16,172 bases of DNA from CALWRM01 sp050309765. GTDB lineage: Bacteria; Bacillota; Clostridia; Christensenellales; UBA1750. The stretch spans positions 1 to 16,172 of the forward strand of contig JBNRMU010000157.1 of NCBI GenBank assembly GCA_050309765.1, written 5' to 3'. Positions within the stretch are counted from its first letter, which is position 1, and the number at the start of each line of letters is the position of its first letter. A model generated the notes under the pieces. That model worked only from the letters and a program-made list of their open reading frames with translations, ran no database searches and was not told where the DNA came from. Position numbers and translations under genes: made by a program. This document shows positions 1-7,208 of this stretch, piece by piece.

Positions 1-531
1 GCGACGAAGGCCGCCGGCGCCTGGGCGCTTGCTCTCCTGCCGGAAGCGGCCGATCCCGGTGCCTTCAACCAGGCACTGATGGATCTGGGCGCCACCGTGT
101 GCACGCCGCTTTCTCCCAAATGCACGCCCTGTCCCCTGCGCCCCTTCTGCGCCGCCTTTGCGGACGGCCTGCAGGACGCCTACCCCAAGCGCCAAATCAA
201 GACCTCGCGGCAGGAAGAAAGCTTTCCCGTCTTTCTTGTACGGCAAGGGGATCGCGTGCTCGTGCGCAAGCGGCCGGCCAGAGGCATGCTGGCGGGACTT
301 TGGGAATTTCCCCACCACCTGCCGCTTGTGCCAAAGGGCGAATGCCTCTGTACGCACAGGCATGTGTTCACCCACAGGGTCTGGAACATGGAGCTGTATG
401 CCGCCGACGCGGACGCGCTGCCGGACGGCTGTATCTTTGCGGACAGGCAAACGCTTCTCTCCCTGGCGATGCCTTCGGCCTTTGCGCCGTTTCGCAATAT
501 CGCGCTCCATTTTATGAAGGAAACAGAATAA
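1..531 (+). CDS. mutY: A/G-specific adenine glycosylase MutY, C-terminal part (5' end outside window)
   Basis: MutY removes adenine mispaired with 8-oxoguanine in base-excision repair. The frame is open from the first base, so this is the last 176 residues of a protein that starts upstream. The stretch FNQALMDLGATVC leads into the [4Fe-4S] motif C-X6-C-X2-C-X5-C, with cysteine codons at 100, 121, 130 and 148. After it comes the NUDIX-like C-terminal domain that recognises 8-oxoG, seen as LVRKRPARGMLAGLWEFP and a HVFTHRVW segment at the place of the family's Phe-Ser-His loop. Here the loop reads Phe-Thr-His. The helix-hairpin-helix and the catalytic Glu/Asp lie outside the window. The gene is probably cotranscribed with the phosphatase gene that begins 15 nt later. 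Identity is secure; the true start cannot be seen. Confidence 0.95.
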   Translation, partial: ATKAAGAWALALLPEAADPGAFNQALMDLGATVCTPLSPKCTPCPLRPFCAAFADGLQDAYPKRQIKTSRQEESFPVFLVRQGDRVLVRKRPARGMLAGLWEFPHHLPLVPKGECLCTHRHVFTHRVWNMELYAADADALPDGCIFADRQTLLSLAMPSAFAPFRNIALHFMKETE

Positions 532-546
532 AGGAACGTCACGCCC

Positions 547-1278
547 ATGAAAATTCTCTTTATCCGCCATGCGGAGCCGGACTATTCCATCGACTCCTTA
601 ACGCCCAAGGGCTGGAAGGAAGCCGAGATCCTCTCGCATCGCCTGTCCAAACTGGATATAAAGGCCATCTATTGTTCCCCGCTCGGAAGGGCGAAGGACA
701 CGGCCAGCTTTACCCTCAAGGCCCTGGGCCGCGAGGCGGAGATCCTGCCCTGGCTGCGGGAATTCCCTTGCCGCGTCCCCCGGCCCGACCGCGATCGGCC
801 CGGCGCTCCCTGGGATTTGCCGGACAGCTACTGGTCGGCCCATCCACTTTTGCTGGACAGGGATCGCTGGACGCAGGACGAGACCATGCAGGGCGGCGAC
901 GACGTGGCCGAGGGCGTCCGGCAGGTCTGGGACGGGCTGGACGCCCTGCTCCTGCGCCACGGCTATAAGCGGGAAGGCCTGCTCTACCGCCCCCTTGCGC
1001 CCAACCGGGACACCATCCTCGTGTTCTGCCACCTGGGCGTGCAGTTCGTGATGCTTTCGCACCTGATGAACGTCGCCACGCCCGTGTTCTGGCAGACGCT
1101 CTGCGTCCTGCCGAGCTCGGTGACCACCGTGTGCACCCAGCATCGCGAAAAGGACATATGCTGCTTCCGTACGCAGAGCATCGGCGACCTTTCGCACCTG
1201 TATGCGGAGAATGAGCCTCCATCCTCCATGGGCTTTTTCTCTGAAGTGTTCACGGGCGATCCCTGGGCGCTGTTTTGA
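547..1278 (+). CDS. histidine phosphatase family protein (phosphoglycerate mutase-like)
   Basis: A 243-residue member of the histidine phosphatase superfamily, which transfers phosphate through a catalytic histidine. The N-terminus has the RHAEPDY signature (Arg7-His8). SPLGRAKDTA supplies the second arginine (Arg48). FCHLG near residue 162 supplies the second histidine, in place of the more usual GHG context. WLREFP near residue 70 may hold the acid/base glutamate. No signal peptide is visible, so it is probably cytosolic. The substrate cannot be deduced; sugar phosphates, nucleotides or cofactor phosphates are all possible. The start has an AAGGA sequence 11 nt upstream and lies 15 nt after mutY, which suggests one operon. 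A strong terminator follows. Family assignment is firm, specific function unknown. Confidence 0.85.
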   Translation: MKILFIRHAEPDYSIDSLTPKGWKEAEILSHRLSKLDIKAIYCSPLGRAKDTASFTLKALGREAEILPWLREFPCRVPRPDRDRPGAPWDLPDSYWSAHPLLLDRDRWTQDETMQGGDDVAEGVRQVWDGLDALLLRHGYKREGLLYRPLAPNRDTILVFCHLGVQFVMLSHLMNVATPVFWQTLCVLPSSVTTVCTQHREKDICCFRTQSIGDLSHLYAENEPPSSMGFFSEVFTGDPWALF

Positions 1279-1310
1279 AAGCGCATTGATTTAAAGCAAA
1301 AAAGGAATGC

Positions 1311-1355
1311 AAAAGCCCCCATGCAGAAACATCAAGGTTCTGCATGAGGGCTTTT
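1311..1355. terminator. bidirectional intrinsic terminator between convergent genes
   Basis: An inverted repeat of 18 pairs with one mismatch: left arm 1311-1328, loop 1329-1337, right arm 1338-1355. It is flanked by A-rich sequence on the left and by a T-rich run (TTTTTGTTTCGTTTTTT) on the right. It can therefore stop transcripts from the phosphatase gene (+) and from the GNAT gene (-). It sits in the 94-nt gap between these convergent genes. Confidence 0.92.
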
Positions 1356-1372
1356 TGTTTCGTTTTTTCTGA

Positions 1373-1897
1373 TTATGACCGCCTGCAAACATAAAAACGG
1401 TATAGCTGCGCAGCGGGATCGCCGCTGTCGCGATACAGCCTTTTTTCCGCCAGGATAAAGCCGGCGTGCTCTATGGTTTTCCAGGAAGGGATGTTCTCCT
1501 CGCGGATCGTCGCGATGAGCTCAAAAACGCCATAGCGGGCAAAGAATACGGACACATACGCCCGCAGCGCCTCGGCCGCATAGCCGCTGCCCCGATACTT
1601 TGCGCCGATGAAATACGTCGCGCCGACCTTTTGCAAATCGCGATAGTACGAGCAGCCGACCGAACCGATCACGGCGCCGTCTTCCTTTCGCTCGATCGCA
1701 TAGGCCAGATAGTCTTTTCTCGGGTCGTCTGCGGATAAAAGGGCCATGGCTTTCTTTATCCAGTCCTGTATCCAGCTTTCTGCATCCTTGTCAAAGCCGA
1801 TGTCCGTAAGGCTGCCGTCCTTTGCCATGCGGGCAAAGGCCTCGGCGTCGGATATCTGTAAATCGCGCACGACCAGCCTTTGGGTCTCGATCCGCAT
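1373..1897 (-). CDS. GNAT family N-acetyltransferase (RimJ/RimL-like)
   Basis: A 174-residue single-domain acetyltransferase that would transfer acetyl from acetyl-CoA to an amine. The start MRIETQRLVVRDLQ is typical of RimJ/RimL-like proteins. The acetyl-CoA pyrophosphate loop is seen as KYRGSGYAAEAL (residues 100-111), preceded by a beta strand (GATYFIG). It is followed by IREENIPSWKTIEHAGF, the usual Asn and C-terminal motif B. The chosen ATG has GGGAG seven bases upstream. It follows the lipoprotein gene by 19 nt on the same strand and probably shares its promoter. It ends at the bidirectional terminator. The substrate is not deducible: ribosomal protein N-termini, antibiotics or small amines are all found in this family. 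Confidence 0.88.
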   Translation of the reverse strand: MRIETQRLVVRDLQISDAEAFARMAKDGSLTDIGFDKDAESWIQDWIKKAMALLSADDPRKDYLAYAIERKEDGAVIGSVGCSYYRDLQKVGATYFIGAKYRGSGYAAEALRAYVSVFFARYGVFELIATIREENIPSWKTIEHAGFILAEKRLYRDSGDPAAQLYRFYVCRRS

Positions 1898-1916
1898 TTA
1901 CATTCTCCCGCAGGCC

Positions 1917-2261
1917 TTATTCCTCGATCTTTCTGGTGAAGTAGGTTTCCGAAGTGGTTCCGTCGTCCTCCAGGCGCTCCCAAACGAATTCGTGATCGCC
2001 GTAGAAGGTCACCTGACCTTCCTCCTTGATGTCCTCAGTGTAAAACACGGTCAGATAACCGTCCTTATAGGTATAGGTGAAGGGGACGGGAAACTGCATG
2101 AAGACGGTTTTACCCTCGCCGTCCTTAGCGAAGGAGTATTCGCTGTTCTCGTCCTCACTCGTCCAGGTGCCATATAGCAGGGCGCAGGGGTCGCAGCCGA
2201 CAAGCACCACGGATACGAGCGCCAGCACAAGCAGGAGAGCCAAGGATCGTTTCATATTCAT
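1917..2261 (-). CDS. small secreted lipoprotein, function unknown
   Basis: A 114-residue protein with a clear lipoprotein signal peptide: basic MNMKR, a hydrophobic run to residue 20, and a lipobox LVGC with the lipidated cysteine at 23. It should be anchored to the outer face of the membrane. The mature part is small, acidic and strand-rich (GTWTSEDENSEYSF, YTYKDGYLTVFY, HEFVWERL). This resembles the lipocalin-like domains found in many clostridial lipoproteins, but I cannot name a family. The start at 2261 is chosen because GGAGG lies six bases upstream; an in-frame ATG further upstream lacks this, and a second ATG two codons downstream is also possible. It heads a probable two-gene unit with the GNAT gene. 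Confidence 0.78.
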   Translation of the reverse strand: MNMKRSLALLLVLALVSVVLVGCDPCALLYGTWTSEDENSEYSFAKDGEGKTVFMQFPVPFTYTYKDGYLTVFYTEDIKEEGQVTFYGDHEFVWERLEDDGTTSETYFTRKIEE

Positions 2262-2308
2262 TGAATGCCTCCAAGTGAAATCATTGCGCGGTATTTTGCC
2301 GCGCCCTA

Positions 2309-2337
2309 ATAGTAACACGGCCGCCGGACAGCGTCAA
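2309..2337 (-). promoter_or_regulatory. sigma-A type promoter for lipoprotein-GNAT unit
   Basis: On the - strand, TTGACG (2332-2337) is followed after 17 bases by TACTAT (2309-2314). This is 5/6 and 4/6 matches to consensus with ideal spacing. Transcription would begin near 2302, about 40 nt upstream of the lipoprotein start. No terminator is visible between the upstream methyltransferase gene and this site. Confidence 0.6.
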
Positions 2338-2354
2338 ACGCCTGGGCGCAATGT

Positions 2355-3131
2355 TCAGAGTTCGTTTACAATCATGCCACGATACAGTTCGTATATCAGG
2401 ATACCGGCTGCCACCGAGGCGTTGAGCGATTCTGCCCCGCCGCGCATGGGCAGCTTGTAAACATGGCTGGCCGTTTTGCGCACAGCGGGCGATACGCCCT
2501 GTCCCTCGCTGCCGATGACGAGGATTGTATCCTGCGGCAAAGGCTCCCTTTCAAAAAAGTTACTGCCGTCCAGCGCAGACACGATCACTTCCGCGCCGCC
2601 CTTGCGCGCGTTTTCCAAATAGGCCGGCAAATCGACATGCCGAAGGAAGGGCACGCGGAACACCGATCCCATTGCCGCGCGCACAGCCTTGGGCGAATAA
2701 GGGTCCGCGCTGCCTTCGCCCAGCACCGCGCAAAAGCCGGCGGCGTCGCAGGTTCGCAGGATTGCGCCCAGGTTTCCGGGGTCCTGCACTCCGTCCAGCG
2801 CCACCTGGGGAAAGGCAAGCTTTCTTTCCGCCGGAAAACGGGCGCTGAGCACGACCGGCTGGGGGGTCTTGGTCTCGCACACGTTTTCCAGCACGCGCCT
2901 GCTAACGACAAAGCTTTGCCGGGCAGCGGCGCTGAGCGGCGCGATCTGGGCATCGTTTTCAAAGCCCTTTTCCACAAACAGGCAGCTGATTTCAAGCCCG
3001 CAGCTAAGCGCCTCGCCGCACAGCTTTACGCCTTCGACCAAAAAGCAGCCGCTTTCGCGCCGCGCCTTGGCCATGCGCAGGGCGCGCATCTGTTTCACCT
3101 GGGCATTTTGCGTGCTCTCCAGATACTGCAC
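2355..3131 (-). CDS. TrmH/SpoU family RNA 2'-O-methyltransferase (23S rRNA or tRNA)
   Basis: A 258-residue SPOUT-class enzyme that methylates a ribose 2'-OH in rRNA or tRNA using SAM. An N-terminal substrate-binding domain (residues 1 to about 95, with VKQMRAL and FLVEGVKL) precedes the knotted catalytic domain. All three SpoU motifs are present: NLGAILRT (motif 1, residues 120-127), IGSEGQG (motif 2, about 206-212) and LPMRGGAESLNASVAAG (motif 3, 227-243). The start is set at GTG 3131 because GGAGG lies six bases before it. An in-frame ATG at 3146 would place this same GGAGG inside the coding region and has only a weak site of its own. It follows rplT behind a terminator, a common neighbourhood in Bacillota. 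The exact target nucleotide is unknown; it could be RlmB-like. Confidence 0.9.
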   Translation of the reverse strand: MQYLESTQNAQVKQMRALRMAKARRESGCFLVEGVKLCGEALSCGLEISCLFVEKGFENDAQIAPLSAAARQSFVVSRRVLENVCETKTPQPVVLSARFPAERKLAFPQVALDGVQDPGNLGAILRTCDAAGFCAVLGEGSADPYSPKAVRAAMGSVFRVPFLRHVDLPAYLENARKGGAEVIVSALDGSNFFEREPLPQDTILVIGSEGQGVSPAVRKTASHVYKLPMRGGAESLNASVAAGILIYELYRGMIVNEL

Positions 3132-3160
3132 AAAACCCCTCCCCATTTTTACTCACATGG

Positions 3161-3196
3161 AAAAAAGGCGCGCCGTTCTGCTTTGGCGCGCCTTTT
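3161..3196 (-). terminator. intrinsic terminator after rplT
   Basis: On the - strand, a perfect 12-pair stem (AAAAGGCGCGCC with GGCGCGCCTTTT) closes a 10-base loop and runs into TTTTTT. It lies 33 nt after the rplT stop and 30 nt before the TrmH-type start. It should end most infC operon transcripts, leaving the methyltransferase gene to read-through. Confidence 0.9.
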
Positions 3197-3229
3197 GATG
3201 TACGCATTTTTCCTGTTCGTCGGATAGGT

Positions 3230-3586
3230 TTACGCCAGCTTGGACTTGGCAAGCTCCACGACCTTGCCGAAGGCCACCGGATCGTTCACGGCCATGTCCG
3301 CGAGCACCTTGCGGTTCAGGTTCACATCGGCAAGCTTGAGGCCGTTGATAAAGCGGCTGTAGCTCATGCCATAGGGACGAACCGCGGCGTTGATGCGGGC
3401 GATCCACAGCTTGCGGAAGTCGCGCTTGCGCAGCCTGCGGCCGATGTATGCGTAGCGCAGGGAACGGGCAACCTGCTCGTTCGCGGCGCGGAACTGCTTG
3501 GACTTGGCGCCAAAATAACCCTTAGCAAGCTTAAAGACCTTCCTGCGGCGCTTTTTGGCGTTGACCGACATTTTAATTCTGGCCAT
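3230..3586 (-). CDS. rplT: 50S ribosomal protein L20
   Basis: L20 (118 residues, normal length) binds 23S rRNA early in 50S assembly and, in Bacillota, also represses its own operon by acting on the infC leader. The sequence is unmistakable: MARIKMSVNAKKRRRKV, a very basic N-terminal tail, then the GYFGAKSKQFR and RRLRKRDFRKLWI segments and the conserved NGLKLADVNLNRKVLADMA C-terminal domain. A perfect AGGAGG lies 10 bases before the ATG. It is the third gene of infC-rpmI-rplT, 39 nt behind rpmI, and is followed by a strong terminator. Feedback control is expected from the upstream attenuator. Confidence 0.98.
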   Translation of the reverse strand: MARIKMSVNAKKRRRKVFKLAKGYFGAKSKQFRAANEQVARSLRYAYIGRRLRKRDFRKLWIARINAAVRPYGMSYSRFINGLKLADVNLNRKVLADMAVNDPVAFGKVVELAKSKLA

Positions 3587-3625
3587 TTGTTGTTTGCCTC
3601 CTTAGATTCACGTGCCACAAGTCTT

Positions 3626-3823
3626 TTACTTGTAGGGGATCATTTTCTTTACGGTTCTGGCTTCGGTTTCGGCAACCAAAGTGGGCTTGCGCAGATTGCG
3701 CTTGCGCTTGGTGGTTTTCTTGTTGAGGATATGGCTCTTATATGCCTTGGCGCGCTTGATCTTGCCCGTACCGGTCAGAGAAAAGCGCTTGGCTGCGCCG
3801 CGATGCGTTTTTTGCTTAGGCAT
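3626..3823 (-). CDS. rpmI: 50S ribosomal protein L35
   Basis: A 65-residue, very basic ribosomal protein of the large subunit. The sequence MPKQKTHRGAAKRFSLTGTGKIKR is the classical L35 N-terminus, followed by AYKSHILNKKTTKRKRNLRK. The start at 3823 is chosen because GGAGG stands eight bases upstream and the protein then begins exactly as in the family; the reading frame is open further upstream to 3865, but that part overlaps the end of infC. It lies 38 nt after infC and 39 nt before rplT. The same leader controls all three genes. Confidence 0.97.
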   Translation of the reverse strand: MPKQKTHRGAAKRFSLTGTGKIKRAKAYKSHILNKKTTKRKRNLRKPTLVAETEARTVKKMIPYK

Positions 3824-3861
3824 GCTTGTTTCCTCCTCTCTTGGAGATGATAATTCTATGA

Positions 3862-4371
3862 TCACTTGTCCTTCTTTGGCGAGAGCATCATGGTCATGGT
3901 CCGGCCTTCCGTGCTGGGGGCGCGGTCCATTGTCGCATACTCCTTAACCTGGTCAAAGAACGAGTTCATCACCTGCAGGCCGATGTCCGAATGGGTCACC
4001 ATGCGGCCCCTGAAGCGGATGGACACCTTGATCTTGTTGCCATCCTGCAAGAACTTGATGCAGTCGCGCACACGAACCTGCGTGTCGTGCTCCTCGATGG
4101 TGGGCGAGAGCCGCACTTCCTTCACAGAAATGACCTTTTGATTCTTCCGCGCTTCCTTTTCCCGCTTGGATTGCTCGTAGCGGAACTTGCCGTAATCCAT
4201 CAGTTTGCACACCGGCGGCTTGGCCGTGGGGGCGATCTTGACCAAATCCAGCTCGCGTTCCTCGGCGATGTCCAAAGCCTGGCTGGTGGGCATGATACCC
4301 AGTTGTTCCCCGTCGGGACCGATTAAGCGGACTTCCCGGTCGCGGATTTCCTCATTGATCATCATGTTCAT
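3862..4371 (-). CDS. infC: translation initiation factor IF-3
   Basis: IF3 (169 residues) binds the 30S subunit, keeps 50S away and checks the start codon. The N-domain shows INEEIRDREVRLIGPDGEQLGIM. The linker and C-domain show PPVCKLMDYGKFRYEQSKREKEARKNQK, then KEVRLSPTIEEHDTQVR and KVSIRFRGRMV. The start is placed at ATG 4371, giving MNMMINEE. The nearest Shine-Dalgarno (GGAGGTG, 4385-4391) is 15 bases before this ATG, which is long; the ATGs at 4365 and 4362 are further still, and no near-cognate codon such as ATT lies between. The frame stays open through the leader to 4560, but that part crosses the attenuator and is not expected to be coding. First gene of infC-rpmI-rplT. Confidence 0.97.
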   Translation of the reverse strand: MNMMINEEIRDREVRLIGPDGEQLGIMPTSQALDIAEERELDLVKIAPTAKPPVCKLMDYGKFRYEQSKREKEARKNQKVISVKEVRLSPTIEEHDTQVRVRDCIKFLQDGNKIKVSIRFRGRMVTHSDIGLQVMNSFFDQVKEYATMDRAPSTEGRTMTMMLSPKKDK

Positions 4372-4562
4372 GTTGCTTGCGCTGCACCTCCGGTTTATTT
4401 CCCTCTTTAGGCAAAACAAAAGAAGCGGGGAATACTTTCCTCCCGCTTCTGAACAAACGCATGGATACGGCGGCATACGCCGAATACACTGTTCTTTTGA
4501 TTCATGACCGCTGCAAGACGAAAGGCCGCAGGGTGAGAAGCGGGAAGCTTCTTCTTTCAAAC
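4372..4562 (-). promoter_or_regulatory. L20-type autoregulatory leader (transcription attenuator) of infC-rpmI-rplT
   Basis: About 190 nt of leader holds three competing pairings, all read on the - strand. (a) A 5' hairpin pairs AGAAGC (4547-4552) with GCTTCT (4536-4541) over the loop TTCCC. (b) CTTCCCGCTTCT (4536-4547) can pair with AGAAGCGGGAGG (4439-4450), a 12-pair antiterminator with one G-U. (c) The terminator uses the same AGAAGCGG arm with CCGCTTCT (4421-4428). Arms 4421-4429 and 4536-4544 are exact copies, the hallmark of a switch. In Bacillus subtilis the infC leader is known to be controlled by L20, which favours termination. Position and layout match; that L20 is the ligand here is inferred. 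Confidence 0.85.
4413..4450 (-). terminator. attenuator terminator in infC leader
   Basis: On the - strand, AGAAGCGG (4443-4450) pairs with CCGCTTCT (4421-4428). Inside, GGAA pairs with TTCC around an AGTA loop, with GA bulged. TTTGTTTT follows at once. This is a good intrinsic terminator about 45 nt before the infC Shine-Dalgarno region. It is mutually exclusive with the upstream antiterminator pairing. Confidence 0.88.
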
Positions 4563-4568
4563 AAAGGT

Positions 4569-4598
4569 ACTATACCAGATGCACGAGGCCTCTGTCAA
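4569..4598 (-). promoter_or_regulatory. sigma-A promoter for infC-rpmI-rplT
   Basis: On the - strand, a perfect TTGACA (4593-4598) is followed after 18 bases by TATAGT (4569-4574), a 5/6 match. The start point would be near 4562, just before the first leader hairpin. It lies between the end of the nif3-like gene and infC, so the translation operon has its own strong promoter. Confidence 0.85.
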
Positions 4599-4636
4599 GG
4601 GGCTTTTTGCGGGCATTTTGGCTTTTTTATGCCTTT

Positions 4637-5368
4637 TTAACCTTCTTTTTGCGTATACGCAAAGGCGCAAAGGCCCATTTCGCGCAGGCGGGCGGCCAGG
4701 GGCTCTATGACCGGCTCTTCCGTGGGGCCGTGCCCGGCGATGAAGACCTGCAGGCCCAGGGCGCGCGCACGCAGTATGTGGTGCTGCTGCATCTCGCCGG
4801 TCAAAAAGGCCTGCGCGCCCATCGTGCAGGCGCTTTCAAAAAACTCGCCGCCCCCGCCGGAGCACACGCACAGCCGCCGCACGGGCATATCCTCTTTTCC
4901 GTAAAACCAGGTTTGCGGGTTGAGCTTCTGCCGCACTTGCTGCAAAAGCGCGCCCGCCGTAAGCTGCTCATCGAAGTCGGCGGCGAACACAAAGCCCTCC
5001 TTCGCCGAGGATTCAAGTCCCAGCGCCGCAAGCAAACTGTCGTTCACGCCGCCCGGCGCCTTGTCCAGGTTCGTATGCATGGCGATCAGGGCGATGTCCT
5101 TTTTGATCAGACGGCACAAAAGCGCCGCCTCATAGCCCTCGCTCAGGTTCTTGAGGGGGTCGAATAAAAGCGGGTGATGGCTTAAGACCAGGTCCGCACC
5201 CAGGCGTTCGGCTTCCGCGATCGCACCCGCGTCCGCATCCAGGCAGACGAGCACGCGCGAAACCTCGCGCTGCTTATCTCCCTCCAACAGGCCCACATTG
5301 TCCCACTCCTCAGCTGTATCAAAGGGTGCAAAAGCGTCCAGCTTTTTCAGCAGTTCATCCATTTTCAT
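4637..5368 (-). CDS. Nif3-like dinuclear metal centre protein (YbgI/YqfO family)
   Basis: A 243-residue member of the Nif3/YbgI family, conserved hexameric proteins with a two-metal site; databases often call it GTP cyclohydrolase 1 type 2, but the true reaction is not settled. The expected metal ligands are all visible: His64-His65 in SHHPLLFDPL, Asp102 in HTNLDKAPGGVND, and His213 and Glu217 in AGHGPTEEPV. The N-terminal FDTAEEWDNVGLLEG motif is typical. Length is that of the short form (E. coli YbgI); the extra PII-like insert of B. subtilis YqfO is absent. ATG 5368 has GGAGG nine bases upstream and overlaps the end of trmK by 14 nt, so the two are translationally coupled. The trmK-nif3 pair is a conserved Bacillota arrangement. 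Confidence 0.92.
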   Translation of the reverse strand: MKMDELLKKLDAFAPFDTAEEWDNVGLLEGDKQREVSRVLVCLDADAGAIAEAERLGADLVLSHHPLLFDPLKNLSEGYEAALLCRLIKKDIALIAMHTNLDKAPGGVNDSLLAALGLESSAKEGFVFAADFDEQLTAGALLQQVRQKLNPQTWFYGKEDMPVRRLCVCSGGGGEFFESACTMGAQAFLTGEMQQHHILRARALGLQVFIAGHGPTEEPVIEPLAARLREMGLCAFAYTQKEG

Positions 5369-6014
5369 GCCAAGCTTCCTCCAATGCTTCTGCTTCCATT
5401 TTTGCACGGCGCAGCTTGCCTTCGTCATGGCCGGCCTGCGCGCCTTTGAGCGCCGTTTGGGCCACGCCCCTGCGCCAGGCAAGATAGGGCAAAAACAGCG
5501 GGTCGTCGCGCAGGAAGCGGCCGAGCACCGCTTCTCTCTCCGTGTAGGGGCGCTCCTTTCCCGGCTGCGCACAGATGAGCACATACAGCCGGCCGCCGCT
5601 TTGGGCGATGCGCTCGTTTACAATCATAAGACCCCTTTTTGCCAGGCTTTGCCTCAAAAAGGCAAGCTCCACATTTGCCTGCAGAACCGCCCGGCAGGGC
5701 AGGGGGCTTTTCAGTATGTGCAGGATGGTGCGCGCGCCCATGCCGCACACGGCCACGCCGTCCTGCGGCAAAAGATCGATGCCCATGAGCCCGTCCGTCA
5801 CCACGAGGCGGGCGAGATCTTCCAACCCCTCCTCGCGCAGGGTACGGCGGGCCCTCTCCAGCGCCTGAGGGCTTATATCCGTGAGGACGGCCTCGCGGCA
5901 CAGCCCGCTTTTGAGCATGTGCGCGGCCAGAAAGCCATGGTTGGCGCCCACGTCCACAAAGCGCTCGCAGGGGCCTAAAAGCTCCGCGGCCATGCGCAGG
6001 CGTTCGTCCACCAT
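5355..6014 (-). CDS. trmK: tRNA (adenine(22)-N1)-methyltransferase TrmK
   Basis: A 219-residue SAM-dependent enzyme that makes m1A22 in tRNA, known from B. subtilis TrmK (YqfN). The Rossmann fold starts with FVDVGANHGFLA (SAM loop, residues 19-30), then LTDISPQAL, then TDGL, and the family motif CGMGARTI (90-97). QANVELAFLRQSLAKRGLMIVNE matches the conserved QxN...LR segment, and the C-terminal part (after about 170) would form the family's helical domain. GGAGG lies eight bases before ATG 6014. It sits right behind the rpoD terminator with no evident promoter and overlaps the nif3-like gene by 14 nt. Context dnaG-rpoD-trmK-nif3 agrees with the assignment. Confidence 0.93.
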   Translation of the reverse strand: MVDERLRMAAELLGPCERFVDVGANHGFLAAHMLKSGLCREAVLTDISPQALERARRTLREEGLEDLARLVVTDGLMGIDLLPQDGVAVCGMGARTILHILKSPLPCRAVLQANVELAFLRQSLAKRGLMIVNERIAQSGGRLYVLICAQPGKERPYTEREAVLGRFLRDDPLFLPYLAWRRGVAQTALKGAQAGHDEGKLRRAKMEAEALEEAWHENG

Positions 6015-6045
6015 TGAACTTTCCTCCCATGCTTATATCGGGTAC

Positions 6046-6077
6046 AAAAAGCGCCTCCGCAGCTTCTACGAAGGCGC
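6046..6077 (-). terminator. intrinsic terminator after rpoD
   Basis: On the - strand, GCGCCTTCG (6069-6077) pairs with CGGAGGCGC (6051-6059), nine pairs with one G-U, loop of nine bases, followed by TTTTT (6046-6050). It begins about 20 nt after the rpoD stop and ends about 32 nt before the trmK start. Confidence 0.85.
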
Positions 6078-6096
6078 ATAAAAACACGGCCGTTGC

Positions 6097-7203
<1,107 letters not shown>

Positions 7204-7208
7204 GAGGT

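Noticed and set aside
4407..4505. A 32-codon reading frame (- strand, MNQKNSVFGVC...) inside the infC leader, spanning antiterminator and terminator arms
   Set aside because: No Shine-Dalgarno precedes its ATG and its sequence is set by the RNA arms. A leader peptide cannot be fully excluded, but L20-type pairing explains the region without it.
4372..4560. IF3 frame open upstream by 63 codons
   Set aside because: It crosses the attenuator and begins with no ribosome site; the normal IF3 N-terminus starts at 4371.
4612..4638. Hairpin GGCAT/ATGCC followed by TTTTT on the + strand near the nif3-like stop
   Set aside because: Only five pairs, and no + strand gene precedes it. On the - strand there is no T-run, so it is not a terminator for the nif3-like gene.
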